This document shows positions 15,620-25,001 of a stretch of 57,593 bases of DNA, in pieces. Each line of letters starts with the position of its first letter. The stretch's first letter is position 1. The DNA is from Myxococcota bacterium (lineage in GTDB: Bacteria > Myxococcota_A > Polyangia > JAAYKL01). The DNA lies in assembly GCA_028278265.1 (NCBI GenBank), contig JANQET010000163.1, positions 1 to 57,593 of the forward strand, in the 5' to 3' direction. Made by a program: the position numbers and the translations under genes. Under the pieces are notes generated by a model that worked only from the letters and a program-made list of their open reading frames with translations, ran no database searches and was not told the origin of the DNA.

Positions 15620-16837
15620 ATGGAACTCGGTCCTATCATTCGCGCTTTGATGCACAATAAGGTGCGCTTCTGGCTGATCGCGATTGAGGTGGCGCTCACC
15701 CTGGCCATTGCGATCAACGCCGGAGCGATGTTGTTCGAGCTGCGAGACAAATACAACCAGCCGTCCGGGATGGACGATACGAACCTGCTCACGGTCTCGA
15801 CCCTGCCGTTTGGCGAGCGGTTCAAGTCCGATAGCTTTGTCGACAGCACCCGTGAGGAGGATCTGCGCCGCCTGCGGGCCTTTCCCGGGGTGCGGGACGC
15901 CACCGTGATCGACCTCTTTCCCCTTTCGGGGAGTGGCACGATTTACGGGCGTCGCCCGCTGGGCGCCAAGAGCGAGGACGTTACCACGCCGGTCATCGTG
16001 GTGGGGCGGCGCGCCCTGCCGACCCTGGGGGTCGAGCTCACCGCCGGCCGATCGTTCGGCGAAGGGGACTTCGTCGACGACGATGTGCTCAGCGAACAAC
16101 AGCTGAACCGCAACGTGCTGGTCACCCGTGAATTGGCCGATGAGCTGTTTCCCCAGGGGGACGCGCTGGGGCAAGTCATCGAGGGCCAGAACGAACCGAT
16201 CAAAAACACCATCGTCGGCATCGTCGGATTGATGCAGAACGGGTGGCCCCACTCGGCCATCGGCAAACGGGTGATGCTTATCCCGGGCGAACCGGGAGAC
16301 TACAACGGGATGCGGTACTTGGTACGTGCCGAGCCGGGATCGATCGACGCGCTCTACGGCCAGTTGGAAAACCTCCTCTTCGAGATCAACCCCGAACGCA
16401 TTGTAAAGATCCAAACATTGCTGGAGAGCAAGGATCGGGTGTTCAACAACTCCCTGCTGATGGTCAAGCTGCTCAGCGGAATCATCGGCATGTTGGTGGT
16501 GGTGACGATTCTCGGGATTGTCGGGTTGACCTCGTTTTCGGTGGCCGAGCGCACGCGACAGATCGGTACCCGGCGGGCCCTGGGGGCGACTCGGGCGGAC
16601 ATTCTGCGCTATTTTCTGGTGGAGAGTTGGACCATCGCCGGCGCCGGGCTCGTGCTGGGTAGCGGCCTGGCCTACCTGGTGAATTACGCCCTGGCACAAG
16701 TGGCCGATGCTCCCCGTCTCGAGTTGGGGGCGTTGGCCGTCGTCGGGCTGGCCTTGTGGATCACCAGCATGTTGGCCGCGCTGGTGCCGGCCCTGCGGGC
16801 GATGACCATCTCCCCCGATTTGGCGACCCGGTCGTAG
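15620..16837 (+). CDS. MacB-like ABC permease (second)
   Basis: A 405-residue permease, again with one N-terminal helix, a periplasmic MacB_PCD-like domain and three C-terminal helices, and the coupling motif TRRALGATR. It begins 24 bases after the first permease with an AAAGGAG site. The two permeases differ clearly in their periplasmic domains, so they are not a recent duplication. Such paired permeases with adaptor, ATPase and TolC usually export peptides, lipids, antibiotics or siderophores; the cargo here is unknown. Confidence 0.92.
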   Translation: MELGPIIRALMHNKVRFWLIAIEVALTLAIAINAGAMLFELRDKYNQPSGMDDTNLLTVSTLPFGERFKSDSFVDSTREEDLRRLRAFPGVRDATVIDLFPLSGSGTIYGRRPLGAKSEDVTTPVIVVGRRALPTLGVELTAGRSFGEGDFVDDDVLSEQQLNRNVLVTRELADELFPQGDALGQVIEGQNEPIKNTIVGIVGLMQNGWPHSAIGKRVMLIPGEPGDYNGMRYLVRAEPGSIDALYGQLENLLFEINPERIVKIQTLLESKDRVFNNSLLMVKLLSGIIGMLVVVTILGIVGLTSFSVAERTRQIGTRRALGATRADILRYFLVESWTIAGAGLVLGSGLAYLVNYALAQVADAPRLELGALAVVGLALWITSMLAALVPALRAMTISPDLATRS

Positions 16838-16849
16838 GTGGAGGCGGGA

Positions 16850-18178
16850 ATGGGTTTTCTGGTTCTCTGGCTGGTGATGACGGGCGCCGATTCCGGTGCG
16901 ACGGATGCGTCGGTCGCCGTGGATTTGCGCCAGTGTATTGAGATGGCGCTGAATCGCCACACCGACGCTTCACTCGCCGCAGCCGATCTCGCTTCGGCAC
17001 GGGCTGAAAAAACCGGCACTCGTGCGGCGTATCTCCCAAGGGTCACGATCGACGCGGGCCTGGGGTACACCCGACTGTCGTCGCCGATTGCGATCGATGA
17101 GGGCGATTCTACCGCCGCGCAAGCAGCGGGGTTTCCCTCCCACTATTTCGGATTGAGCGTTTATCAGACGTTGTTCGACGGCGGCCGCTCGTGGAACGGA
17201 GCCACCCGCGCCACCCGCGAGGTGGAGCGCAAACGGGTACAACGGACAGCCATACGTGAGGCGATCGCCCTGAGGGTGATCGGCGCCTATTTCAACGTGC
17301 TGACCGAAGCGAAAAAAGTCGAGGTGCTAGAGAAAGCGTTGACCCTGAGCCGGGATCAGCTGCGACTGGCCGAAGCGCGGTTCGGCATCGGCACCGGCAC
17401 CCAGGTGGACGTGGCCCTGGCCAAGGTCAGTGAGGGACAGGATCGGGTGGCGCTGGAGCGGCAGCAACAACGCCTTCGCGCGACCAAAGTTCGCCTCAAT
17501 CTGGCCCTGGGACGATCGCCCGAGGCGACGATTGCAATCCGGCCGCCGCGGGTCGCGCCGATCGTTCCGGAGAAACCCCACACCGAGGTGCCGTCTCATC
17601 ACGCCGAGTTGCAGGCTGCGTCGGCAGCGCAAGCCGTGGCCGAGGTGGAGGTGCGGCTCGCCCGAGGCGGGCACTGGCCGACGTTGCGGGGGGTTGCCTA
17701 CTATCAGCGCCAGGGCACCGAGGTGGGGCAGGTGTACGCCCGCTTAGACGAGCACCACGATTTCGGCGCCTCGCTGCAGTTGTCCCTGCCGATCTTCGAG
17801 GGCTGGGCCACTTCCGCCAAGGTGCAGGCGGCTCAAACCGAAGTGCAGCGACAGAAGCTGCGCCGGCGCGAGGTCGAGCAGGAGCTGAACGCCCAGTTGG
17901 TCCGGGCGACCGATACGCTCAAGACGTTGGCCGCGATCGGGGCGATCGAGACCGCCAGTATCACCGCTGCCGAGGAGTCGCTGGTCTTGGCCCAAGAGCG
18001 GTACGCCCTGGGCATGGGCACCGCCCTGGAGCTCCGCGACGCGCAGTTGTCGGCCACCCGGGCCCGATTGGCCGCCGTGGAAACCCGGTTCAATCTGCAC
18101 ATCGCACTGGCGGCCTATCACTACGCGGTCGGCAATCTACTGGCCACCTACCTGCCCGTGACCAAGCGAAGCCGATAG
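16850..18178 (+). CDS. TolC-family outer-membrane channel
   Basis: A 442-residue outer-membrane efflux protein with a short signal peptide and the TolC internal repeat: each half has long coiled-coil helices (for example residues 25-60 and 230-265) and a strand region. Motifs such as LRQCIEMAL near the N-terminus and LELRDAQLSATRARL near the C-terminus are typical. The ATG at 16850 is chosen over the GTG at 16838 because GGAGG lies just upstream of it. It completes the tripartite pump of the operon. Confidence 0.92.
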   Translation: MGFLVLWLVMTGADSGATDASVAVDLRQCIEMALNRHTDASLAAADLASARAEKTGTRAAYLPRVTIDAGLGYTRLSSPIAIDEGDSTAAQAAGFPSHYFGLSVYQTLFDGGRSWNGATRATREVERKRVQRTAIREAIALRVIGAYFNVLTEAKKVEVLEKALTLSRDQLRLAEARFGIGTGTQVDVALAKVSEGQDRVALERQQQRLRATKVRLNLALGRSPEATIAIRPPRVAPIVPEKPHTEVPSHHAELQAASAAQAVAEVEVRLARGGHWPTLRGVAYYQRQGTEVGQVYARLDEHHDFGASLQLSLPIFEGWATSAKVQAAQTEVQRQKLRRREVEQELNAQLVRATDTLKTLAAIGAIETASITAAEESLVLAQERYALGMGTALELRDAQLSATRARLAAVETRFNLHIALAAYHYAVGNLLATYLPVTKRSR

Positions 18179-18237
18179 AGGGAGTCGATGCGGATAAGTG
18201 ATGGACGGAGCCGCGCCTTTGCCCCTAGAATGAAGCC

Positions 18238-19653
18238 ATGAAAACAGACCCGCTCACCGTGCTCATCGTCGATGATCAGCCGGCGGTTCTTCAGGCGTTG
18301 GGAATCCTGCTGGACCTGCACGATCTGCCCCACGTCAGTGCGTCCACACCCGAGGCGGCCTGTCGCATCGCGAGCAGCCAACCCCTGGGCGCGGTGATTC
18401 AGGACATGAATTTCGGGCCCAATGAGACCTCCGGTAAAGAAGGGGTGTCCCTGTTTCGGGCCCTGCGCGGGATCGACCCACAGCTGCCGATTTTGCTGAT
18501 GACCGCCTGGGCCTCGGTGGCGTCGGCGGTGGAGTTGATGAAGGAGGGGGCCAGCGACTATATCGAAAAACCGTGGAATGACGATCGGTTGATCGCCACC
18601 TTGAAAAACCTGCTTCGGCTGCGGGAGCTCGAGGTCGAGAATGAGCAACTGCGCGCGGCGACCGAGCGGTCTCGAGCGGCGCTGGCCGAGAAATACGATT
18701 TGAGGGGGCTCGTCTACGCCAGTGAAGAGATGCATCGGCTCGTCTCCTTGGCGACCAATGTCGCCGGCTCGGACGCCCCGATTCTGATCACCGGCCCCAG
18801 CGGTTCGGGCAAGGAGCGGGTGGCCGAGATCATTCAGGCCAATTCGCGGCGGCGGGAGGCGCCGTTCGTGCGGGTCAACGTTGGGGCGATCCCCGAGGAG
18901 CTGATCGAGAGCGAACTGTTCGGCGCCGAGGCCGGGGCCTACACCGGACTGAAAGGCCGTCGCATTGGACACTTTGAAACGGCCGATCAGGGCACGTTGT
19001 TTCTCGATGAGATCGACGGGTTGTCGTTGGCCGGCCAGGTCAAACTGCTGCGTGTGCTGCAGAGCGGAGAGCTGTTGCGCTTGGGCTCGAGCCGTTCCCT
19101 GAAGGTCGACGTGCGCATCTTGAGCGCCACCAACGCCCGGCTGGATGAGGCAATCCGAGCGGGTCGGTTTCGCGAGGATCTCTTTTTTCGGTTGAATGTG
19201 ATCGAGCTGGCGCTCCCCGGGCTCCGGCAGAGGCGAGAGGATATCGTGCCCCTGGCCGAACATTTTCTACAACGGTTCATTCGCGTTGAGCACGCACGGC
19301 CGGTCGTGCTGAGCGATGCGGCGTGCAACGCGCTTTGCGGGCACGATTGGACCGGTAATGTGCGGGAACTCGAGAACCGCGTTCACCGGGCGCTGTTGGT
19401 CGCTCGCGGGGAGGAGATTCTTCCCGGCGACCTGGATTTGGGCGGTGTGGCCGGTACGGCCGAGGCGTCAGACGGTCGACCCGCCGACGATCCGGCGACT
19501 GCGAGCGAACGCCAACAGGTGATCGACGCGCTCCATCAGGCACAAGGGGTGGTGGCCCGCGCGGCAGAAATCCTCGGGCTCAGCCGGCAGGCGTTGTACC
19601 GCCGAATGACACGCCTCGGTGTTCAACTCGAGCGAAAACCGAGAAGCCATTAG
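18238..19653 (+). CDS. NtrC-family sigma-54 response regulator
   Basis: A 471-residue regulator with three domains. The receiver (1-120) has acidic Asp12/Asp13, the phospho-acceptor Asp56 and Lys111. The AAA+ domain (about 155-390) has Walker A GPSGSGK at 186-192 and Walker B TLFLDEID. A Fis-type helix-turn-helix lies at the end (VVARAAEILGLSRQALYRRM). The sigma-54 contact loop reads GAYTGL instead of the nearly invariant GAFTGA. It lies in the operon it probably controls: a sigma-54 promoter with inverted-repeat sites precedes the adaptor gene at 12.2 kb. The sensor kinase follows immediately. Confidence 0.93.
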   Translation: MKTDPLTVLIVDDQPAVLQALGILLDLHDLPHVSASTPEAACRIASSQPLGAVIQDMNFGPNETSGKEGVSLFRALRGIDPQLPILLMTAWASVASAVELMKEGASDYIEKPWNDDRLIATLKNLLRLRELEVENEQLRAATERSRAALAEKYDLRGLVYASEEMHRLVSLATNVAGSDAPILITGPSGSGKERVAEIIQANSRRREAPFVRVNVGAIPEELIESELFGAEAGAYTGLKGRRIGHFETADQGTLFLDEIDGLSLAGQVKLLRVLQSGELLRLGSSRSLKVDVRILSATNARLDEAIRAGRFREDLFFRLNVIELALPGLRQRREDIVPLAEHFLQRFIRVEHARPVVLSDAACNALCGHDWTGNVRELENRVHRALLVARGEEILPGDLDLGGVAGTAEASDGRPADDPATASERQQVIDALHQAQGVVARAAEILGLSRQALYRRMTRLGVQLERKPRSH

Positions 19654-19655
19654 TC

Positions 19656-21041
19656 TTGCCTGAGCAATCGTCAGAAACGGCCACACGCCGGTCGGAGATG
19701 CCCCTTGTTCGCTGGTCGTTTGCCGGAAAGGTGAGCGCCGGGTTTGTCGGGTTGCTGGTGCTGATGGCCGCGGTGGCCGCCCTGGCCGCTCGCTACTTCT
19801 CCTCGGTGGGATGGATCTTCGTCTGTGTGCTGCTGGTCGGTCTGACCGCCGGGGTGTGGCTGATCGGACGGATCACCCGACCGCTGACCCGTACGCTCAA
19901 GGGTCTCTCCAGCGGTATCGCCAGCTTTGCCGACCGGGACTTCAGCGTTCGTTTGGCGTCCAAGCGGATGGATGAGTTGGGAGAGATAGCCCGCCTGTAC
20001 AACGACGCGAGTGCGATGCTGCAAAAGGAGCGGCAGGAGATTCGTCAGCGGGAGCTGCTACTGGGTACCGCGCTCAAGCGGTCACCGGTGGCGATTCTGT
20101 TGGTCAATCCACTGGATCGCATTATCTACGCCAACACGGAGGCACGGCGTCTGTTGCGCGACGGGGGCCGGATCGAAGGGAGCCGTTTCAGTGAGATTCA
20201 AGAGGGGTGTCCCCGGGAGATGCGCGATATTCTCACCAGCAGCACCGATGGGCTGTTCTCGGTGGCGCGGGACGAGCGGATCGAAAACTACTACTTGGCC
20301 CAACGCACGTTTCAACTGAACCAGCGCCAGCATCGCTTGGTGTTGCTCCAGCGAATCACCCACGAGCTCAACAGGCAGGAGGCCGAAGCGTGGAAAAAGG
20401 TGATTCGCGTGGTGTGCCATGAATTGAACAACTCCCTGGCCCCGGTCTCCTCCCTGTTGCATTCGGCCAAAACCATTGCCCGGCAACCCGAGCCGGGGGC
20501 CCGCTTCGAGGAGATCTTCGGCTTGGTCAACGAGCGCCTGCAGCAGATTCAACAGTTCATCGAAGGCTATGCCCGCTTTGCCCGACTGCCCGTTCCGCGC
20601 AAGGAGTTGGTGGCCTGGTCCGAGCTGCTGTCCTGTCTCGACGGGTTCCCGTCGGTAGAGCGGCCCGAGCTCCCGCCGTCGAAGAAGGGGTGGTTCGATC
20701 GCGCCCAGATGCAGCAGCTGCTGGTCAACCTGGTCAACAACGCCCAGGAGGCCTCGGCGGGCGAGCCGCAGGTGACCGTCACCGTTCAGCAGATCGGTGA
20801 TCACAGCGCCTACCTGCAGGTGCTGGATCGGGGATCGGGTATGGACGAAGAGACCATCCAAAAAGCGATTCTACCGTTCTATTCGACCAAGACGTCCGGC
20901 AGCGGACTGGGATTGCCCCTGTGCCGGGAAATCATCGAGGCCCACGGGGGCCGCATCGATCTCCAATCCCGCCAGGGGGGCGGTACTGTGGTGACCTGTT
21001 GGTTACCCGGTCCGGGAACCGCACCTCACGATTCCCAATAA
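19656..21041 (+). CDS. NtrY-like membrane histidine kinase
   Basis: A 461-residue kinase with two N-terminal helices enclosing almost no periplasmic loop (residues about 25-75), a HAMP domain, a PAS-like segment (about 125-185), HisKA with CHELNNSLAP and a full HATPase_c domain (LVNLVNNAQEA, DRGSGM, GSGLGLPL). The HELNNSLAP type of kinase commonly pairs with NtrC-type regulators beside MacAB-TolC operons. The TTG at 19656 lies two bases after the regulator stop; an ATG at 19698 would give 447 residues. The short sensor region suggests that it detects membrane stress or an intracellular cue. Confidence 0.9.
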   Translation: MPEQSSETATRRSEMPLVRWSFAGKVSAGFVGLLVLMAAVAALAARYFSSVGWIFVCVLLVGLTAGVWLIGRITRPLTRTLKGLSSGIASFADRDFSVRLASKRMDELGEIARLYNDASAMLQKERQEIRQRELLLGTALKRSPVAILLVNPLDRIIYANTEARRLLRDGGRIEGSRFSEIQEGCPREMRDILTSSTDGLFSVARDERIENYYLAQRTFQLNQRQHRLVLLQRITHELNRQEAEAWKKVIRVVCHELNNSLAPVSSLLHSAKTIARQPEPGARFEEIFGLVNERLQQIQQFIEGYARFARLPVPRKELVAWSELLSCLDGFPSVERPELPPSKKGWFDRAQMQQLLVNLVNNAQEASAGEPQVTVTVQQIGDHSAYLQVLDRGSGMDEETIQKAILPFYSTKTSGSGLGLPLCREIIEAHGGRIDLQSRQGGGTVVTCWLPGPGTAPHDSQ

Positions 21042-21063
21042 ATTCGTGGGAGTTGAGTTGAAC

Positions 21064-22110
21064 CTAGCGTACGCAGCGAAAGCCCAAATCCACTTCCCCC
21101 TTGTTGTCGTGATCCCATCCGTCTTGGGGAAAGGACATGCGGTAGGTCGTGCGCATCATGTAGGCGTCCGCTTCCATGTTGTGAAATCCACCGCCCCTGA
21201 TCACTCGATTGATCGCCCCGGCCGAGGGCGGTTCTTCCTGTGCCGAGCCGTCGAGGGGATGGTTGACATAGTCGTCCCACCAGTAGTCGGCCAGCCATTC
21301 GAAGACACTGCCCGCCATATCGCACAACCCCTGAGCCGTGTTGCCCATCGGGGCAGAGCAGACCGGGTTGGTGTTGAACTCACCGCATCCGGCGCCGGTA
21401 CCATCGTTGAAGATCGCCAAGTTGCAGGTAGGTGCCTGTTCGCCCCAGGGAAACGTTTTGGTCAATCCCTCGCTGCGGGCGGCGTATTCCCATTGGGATT
21501 CGCTGGGCAGCGTCCCGCCGGCCCATTGACAGAAGGCATCTGCATGAGACCAGACGACGCCGTTGACCGGAAACTTGCCCCGCCCGGGAACGTTCCAGTT
21601 GATACTGTTTTCAGAGACACCGTCGGGATATTGGGGTTCGGCGCAGTCCCCGTCCGTGACGCAGGCCGCATATTGGCTCACCGTGATTTCCGAACGGGTC
21701 ATTTCGAATGTATCGATCAGCACGTTGTGGATAGGTTGGGTGAATGAGTAGAGGGCGTCTCCCATGACCAGTACGCCGCTTTGAATCTCGATCCAGGTGA
21801 TCGTCGGATCGTTATCCGTGTCCCCGTCCGTGTCCGAATCGGTATCGCCGTCACTATCCGCGTCCGTGTCGCTGTCCGTGTCCGCGTCGGTATCCCCGTC
21901 CGCATCGACGTCGGTATCCGCGTCCGCATCCACATCTCCGGTCGGGCTGCCGTCCGGCGACCACGGATCCATCGCCTCGCACATCCCGTCAACGCAGATC
22001 TGCCCGGTGGCGCATTCGACTGTGCTCTCGCATTCATCACACCCGTTCAGCACACCGAGCGCCAACGAGAGTGCGGCGATTCCGAGCAGTCCGCTTTCTC
22101 GTTTGATCAT
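21064..22110 (-). CDS. FGE-sulfatase-like (SUMF1 fold) lipoprotein with Asp-rich linker
   Basis: A 348-residue lipoprotein. The lipobox is VLNGC; a small Cys-rich segment follows (CESTVECATGQICVDGMC), then about 42 residues of alternating Asp with Thr, Ala, Ser or Gly, then a SUMF1/FGE-like domain to the end. Domain hallmarks include MTRSEITVSQYAACV, WAGGTLPSESQWEYAARSEG, GLCDMAGSVFEWLADY, RVIRGGGF and a final GFRC. The cysteine pair that forms formylglycine in true FGE is not evident, so this is probably a binding or structural domain. The ATG at 22110 has GGAG nearby and gives a clean signal peptide. It is convergent with the kinase and divergent from the C25 protease. Confidence 0.85.
   Translation of the reverse strand: MIKRESGLLGIAALSLALGVLNGCDECESTVECATGQICVDGMCEAMDPWSPDGSPTGDVDADADTDVDADGDTDADTDSDTDADSDGDTDSDTDGDTDNDPTITWIEIQSGVLVMGDALYSFTQPIHNVLIDTFEMTRSEITVSQYAACVTDGDCAEPQYPDGVSENSINWNVPGRGKFPVNGVVWSHADAFCQWAGGTLPSESQWEYAARSEGLTKTFPWGEQAPTCNLAIFNDGTGAGCGEFNTNPVCSAPMGNTAQGLCDMAGSVFEWLADYWWDDYVNHPLDGSAQEEPPSAGAINRVIRGGGFHNMEADAYMMRTTYRMSFPQDGWDHDNKGEVDLGFRCVR
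21811..21936 (-). repeat. Asp-Thr/Ala/Ser/Gly linker repeat
   Basis: A degenerate hexanucleotide-type repeat (GAY plus a second codon) encoding the acidic linker of the FGE-like lipoprotein. Confidence 0.8.
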
Positions 22111-22374
22111 CGATGATTCTCCTATCCCTTCTCTCACCATAATTCATCATTGGCGCCCTGACCACTTTCCCGCCTGCCAAAGGCACTGTTTGTTCAATTG
22201 AAAAGTAATTTGGCAGCGGCTGTGTAATAAATTCCAGATCTCCTCTACATATTTCTGTAGATTGCGTAGTAATGACTTCATATTGATGGTATATTCGGGC
22301 GAAACATTTAATTATGTGCAGCAATCTGCCTCTTTAAATAAGCAATCTGCGCAACCCAGTTCAGGGAGGAACAC

Positions 22375-24771
22375 ATGTCTATCACCGGTCGAAGGGGTCT
22401 CGGGTCGGGTGTTTTGCCGGCCGCGTTGATCCTCTCAACCATTCTGGCCATCCCATCGGTCCGGGCGAATGACGCCCCGGTGGCGTTTTCCCCGGCCGAC
22501 ACCTCGTGGATCGGGATCAATGGCAAAACCCCTTCTCCAGCCGAGATCACCCTGATGTCGTCCAACATTCGAACGACCTTTTTTTCCGTGGAATTGAGCG
22601 GATTTTCGCTCTTTCCGGTGATGACCCCCAGTGGCCCGGCTTATACCGTGTCGGCGCCCGGTGCCTATCCCCTGCTCCGGGCGTCGGCACCTCATATACC
22701 GCGCATGAGCACCTCGTTGCTCATTCCCGACCGAGCCAAAATGCGCGTCCAAGTGATCCGCTCCCGTTACCGAGAGTACCAGAATTTGACTATCGCCCCC
22801 TCCAAGGGCGCGATCAGCCGTCGCGTCGATCCGCGGGAGGTTCCCTTTGCGTACGGCGAGGCCTATGGGCAGGACGCCTTTTATCCCGGGGAGATCGCCG
22901 CATTGGAGCGACCCTACATTCTGCGGGATCACCGGGCGCAGACCGTGGCCCTCCATCCCTTTCAGTACAATCCCCAAACCCGGACATTGCGGGTGTACTA
23001 CGAGCTGGAGATCGAGGTGAGGGCGACCGACGACGTGGGTGAGAACCCCTTTGTCAGAAAACGGGCCCTGCGAACCGTCGATCCGCTGTTTCACGCCACC
23101 TACAACCGCCGATTTCTCAATTATCCGGCCTTTCGCTACACCCCGATCGAGGAGAAGGGTGGCATGCTGATCATTTCCGCCGGGCAGTTCATCGAGACGA
23201 TGGCCCCCTTGATCGCCTGGAAAAAACAAAAGGGCATCCCCACCGAAATCGTGGATATCGCCGATGTGGGAAACACCACAGACAGCATCAGCGAGTACGT
23301 GGAAGAGTATTATAATGCAAACGATTTGAAATTCGTCTTACTGGTAGGGGACTACGAGCACATCACCTCGCCGATCGTTTACGGGGGCCACGACTCGGGG
23401 CCAGCGGACAATGTCTACGGCTACCTCGAGGGGGACGACAACCGCGCCGAAGTATTCGTCGGCCGGTTTTCCGGCGAAACAGTCGACCACATCGAGACAA
23501 TGGTCAAACGGACCCTCTACTACGAGCAGTCTCTCGGTCCAGAGGACACCTGGCTCGAAACCGGGTTCGTGATGGGCTCGAACGACACGATGACCAATGA
23601 TTGGGGGGACACGGATTGGCAGCATCTGCGCCGAAAAATCAGACCCAAACTGCTCGATTATACTTACACCCAGATCGCCGAGCTCTACGACGGCAGCCAG
23701 GGGGAGGATGACGAACCGGGGGATCCAACCAGCGAGGATTGCGCCGAGTTGGTGAACGACGGGGTCGGCATTCTGTTCTACAGCGGGCACGGCTATTCCG
23801 GCTCGCTGATCTCGGGCGATTTCGATGTGCAAACCGCCAGTCAACTGACCAACGTCAACAAGCACCTGCACATCTGGGTGCTCGCCTGCAATCCGGGACA
23901 GTTCAACGATCGCACCTGTTTTGCCGAGGCGATCACCCGGGTTCAAAGCGGCGGGGAGCCGGCTGGGGCGGTCAACGTGTTCGCCGCCTCCACCTCTCAA
24001 CCGTGGAACCCGCCCTATGCGGGACAGTTCGAGTTCGTCGATCTGCTGACCGACGTGGCCAGTCACATCAAATGGACCGCCGGTGCGATTGGGCTCAACG
24101 GCTGTTCTTACATGGTCGATGAGTATCCCAACAATACGGGCGTGGCCGACACCTGGGTGATGCACGGGGATCCGTCGGTGATCCTGCACACCATGGCCCC
24201 CCAGGAGATGGTCGTCGAACACCCCGCCACGATGGTGCCGGGAGCCACCGAGTTCGAGGTCGAGGCCGATGCGCCGGGGGCGCTCCTCTCACTCACCGAC
24301 ACCGGGGAAATCGTCGGTACGGCCTACTTGGAGACCGATGCGGTCACTATTCCCCTGGAGGGGGATATCACGCTGGAATCGGAAATCAAGCTGACCATCA
24401 CCGCCAAGAACAAGGCCACCTACGTCGCGGATATCGAAGTGGACGAAGGGGGCGGCGATGCGGATAGTGACAGCGACAGCGACAGCGACAGCGATAGTGA
24501 CAGCGATAGTGATACGGACAGTGACGGCGATTCGGACAGCGATAGTGACGGCGACAACGATGCCGATTCCGATGGTGACGGGGACGGGGACAGTGACGGG
24601 GACGGGGACAGTGACGGGGATGCAGACGGAGATGGAGACGGAGATGCTGACGGGGACAGCGATGACGATGATGACAACGCCGCCGCCGACGGAGTGGACG
24701 ATGGCGGTTGTGGCTGCTCAGCAGTCGGTCATTCATCGATTTCCTGGATTTGGGCGATTATCCACCGGTAA
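22375..24771 (+). CDS. Gingipain-family (C25) cysteine peptidase with Asp-rich tail
   Basis: A 798-residue secreted protease. It has a signal peptide, then a gingipain-type propeptide (to about residue 240) and a C25 catalytic domain. The catalytic dyad is His472 (FYSGHGYSG) and Cys505 (VLACNPGQF), 33 residues apart, as in RgpB. An Ig-like domain follows, then about 75 residues of Asp-Ser/Gly/Ala repeats and the ending GGCGCSAVGHSS plus a short hydrophobic-basic stretch, which resembles a shortened MYXO-CTERM surface-sorting signal. A GGAGG site precedes the ATG. It probably acts at or beyond the cell surface on proteins. Confidence 0.9.
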   Translation: MSITGRRGLGSGVLPAALILSTILAIPSVRANDAPVAFSPADTSWIGINGKTPSPAEITLMSSNIRTTFFSVELSGFSLFPVMTPSGPAYTVSAPGAYPLLRASAPHIPRMSTSLLIPDRAKMRVQVIRSRYREYQNLTIAPSKGAISRRVDPREVPFAYGEAYGQDAFYPGEIAALERPYILRDHRAQTVALHPFQYNPQTRTLRVYYELEIEVRATDDVGENPFVRKRALRTVDPLFHATYNRRFLNYPAFRYTPIEEKGGMLIISAGQFIETMAPLIAWKKQKGIPTEIVDIADVGNTTDSISEYVEEYYNANDLKFVLLVGDYEHITSPIVYGGHDSGPADNVYGYLEGDDNRAEVFVGRFSGETVDHIETMVKRTLYYEQSLGPEDTWLETGFVMGSNDTMTNDWGDTDWQHLRRKIRPKLLDYTYTQIAELYDGSQGEDDEPGDPTSEDCAELVNDGVGILFYSGHGYSGSLISGDFDVQTASQLTNVNKHLHIWVLACNPGQFNDRTCFAEAITRVQSGGEPAGAVNVFAASTSQPWNPPYAGQFEFVDLLTDVASHIKWTAGAIGLNGCSYMVDEYPNNTGVADTWVMHGDPSVILHTMAPQEMVVEHPATMVPGATEFEVEADAPGALLSLTDTGEIVGTAYLETDAVTIPLEGDITLESEIKLTITAKNKATYVADIEVDEGGGDADSDSDSDSDSDSDSDSDTDSDGDSDSDSDGDNDADSDGDGDGDSDGDGDSDGDADGDGDGDADGDSDDDDDNAAADGVDDGGCGCSAVGHSSISWIWAIIHR
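24457..24681 (+). repeat. Asp-Ser/Gly/Ala linker repeat
   Basis: A degenerate GAY-AGY/GGN repeat of about 225 bases encoding the acidic tail of the C25 protease. Alternative frames are also open because of the periodicity. Confidence 0.8.
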
Positions 24772-25001
24772 ACACCTTCCCTCCAGATAATTGTTGTTTG
24801 AGCGAACGAATTTGTCGTACGGTTGTGCTCAGAGTTGTAACGCGAAAGGCGCGATATGACTTCAACATTCACGCCCCCCTCGCTTTTTCATTGAATGTTC
24901 ATAAGTCAGTGTGTAATTAGTATCTCCTAAAAATGATGAAAAAAATCCAGATGAAATTGCAAAAACTTACAAATTGGAAATCGTTGACATAAGGAGGCGC
25001 G

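Noticed and set aside
15275-16960. 561-codon antisense frame across the second permease
   Set aside because: Its composition (Gln, His, Arg and Gly rich, no domains) is typical of shadows in GC-rich genes; the plus-strand permease is clearly coding.
21064-22110. Active sulfatase-modifying (formylglycine-generating) enzyme
   Set aside because: The catalytic cysteine pair is not evident, the protein is an outer-membrane-type lipoprotein and there is no sulfatase gene nearby.
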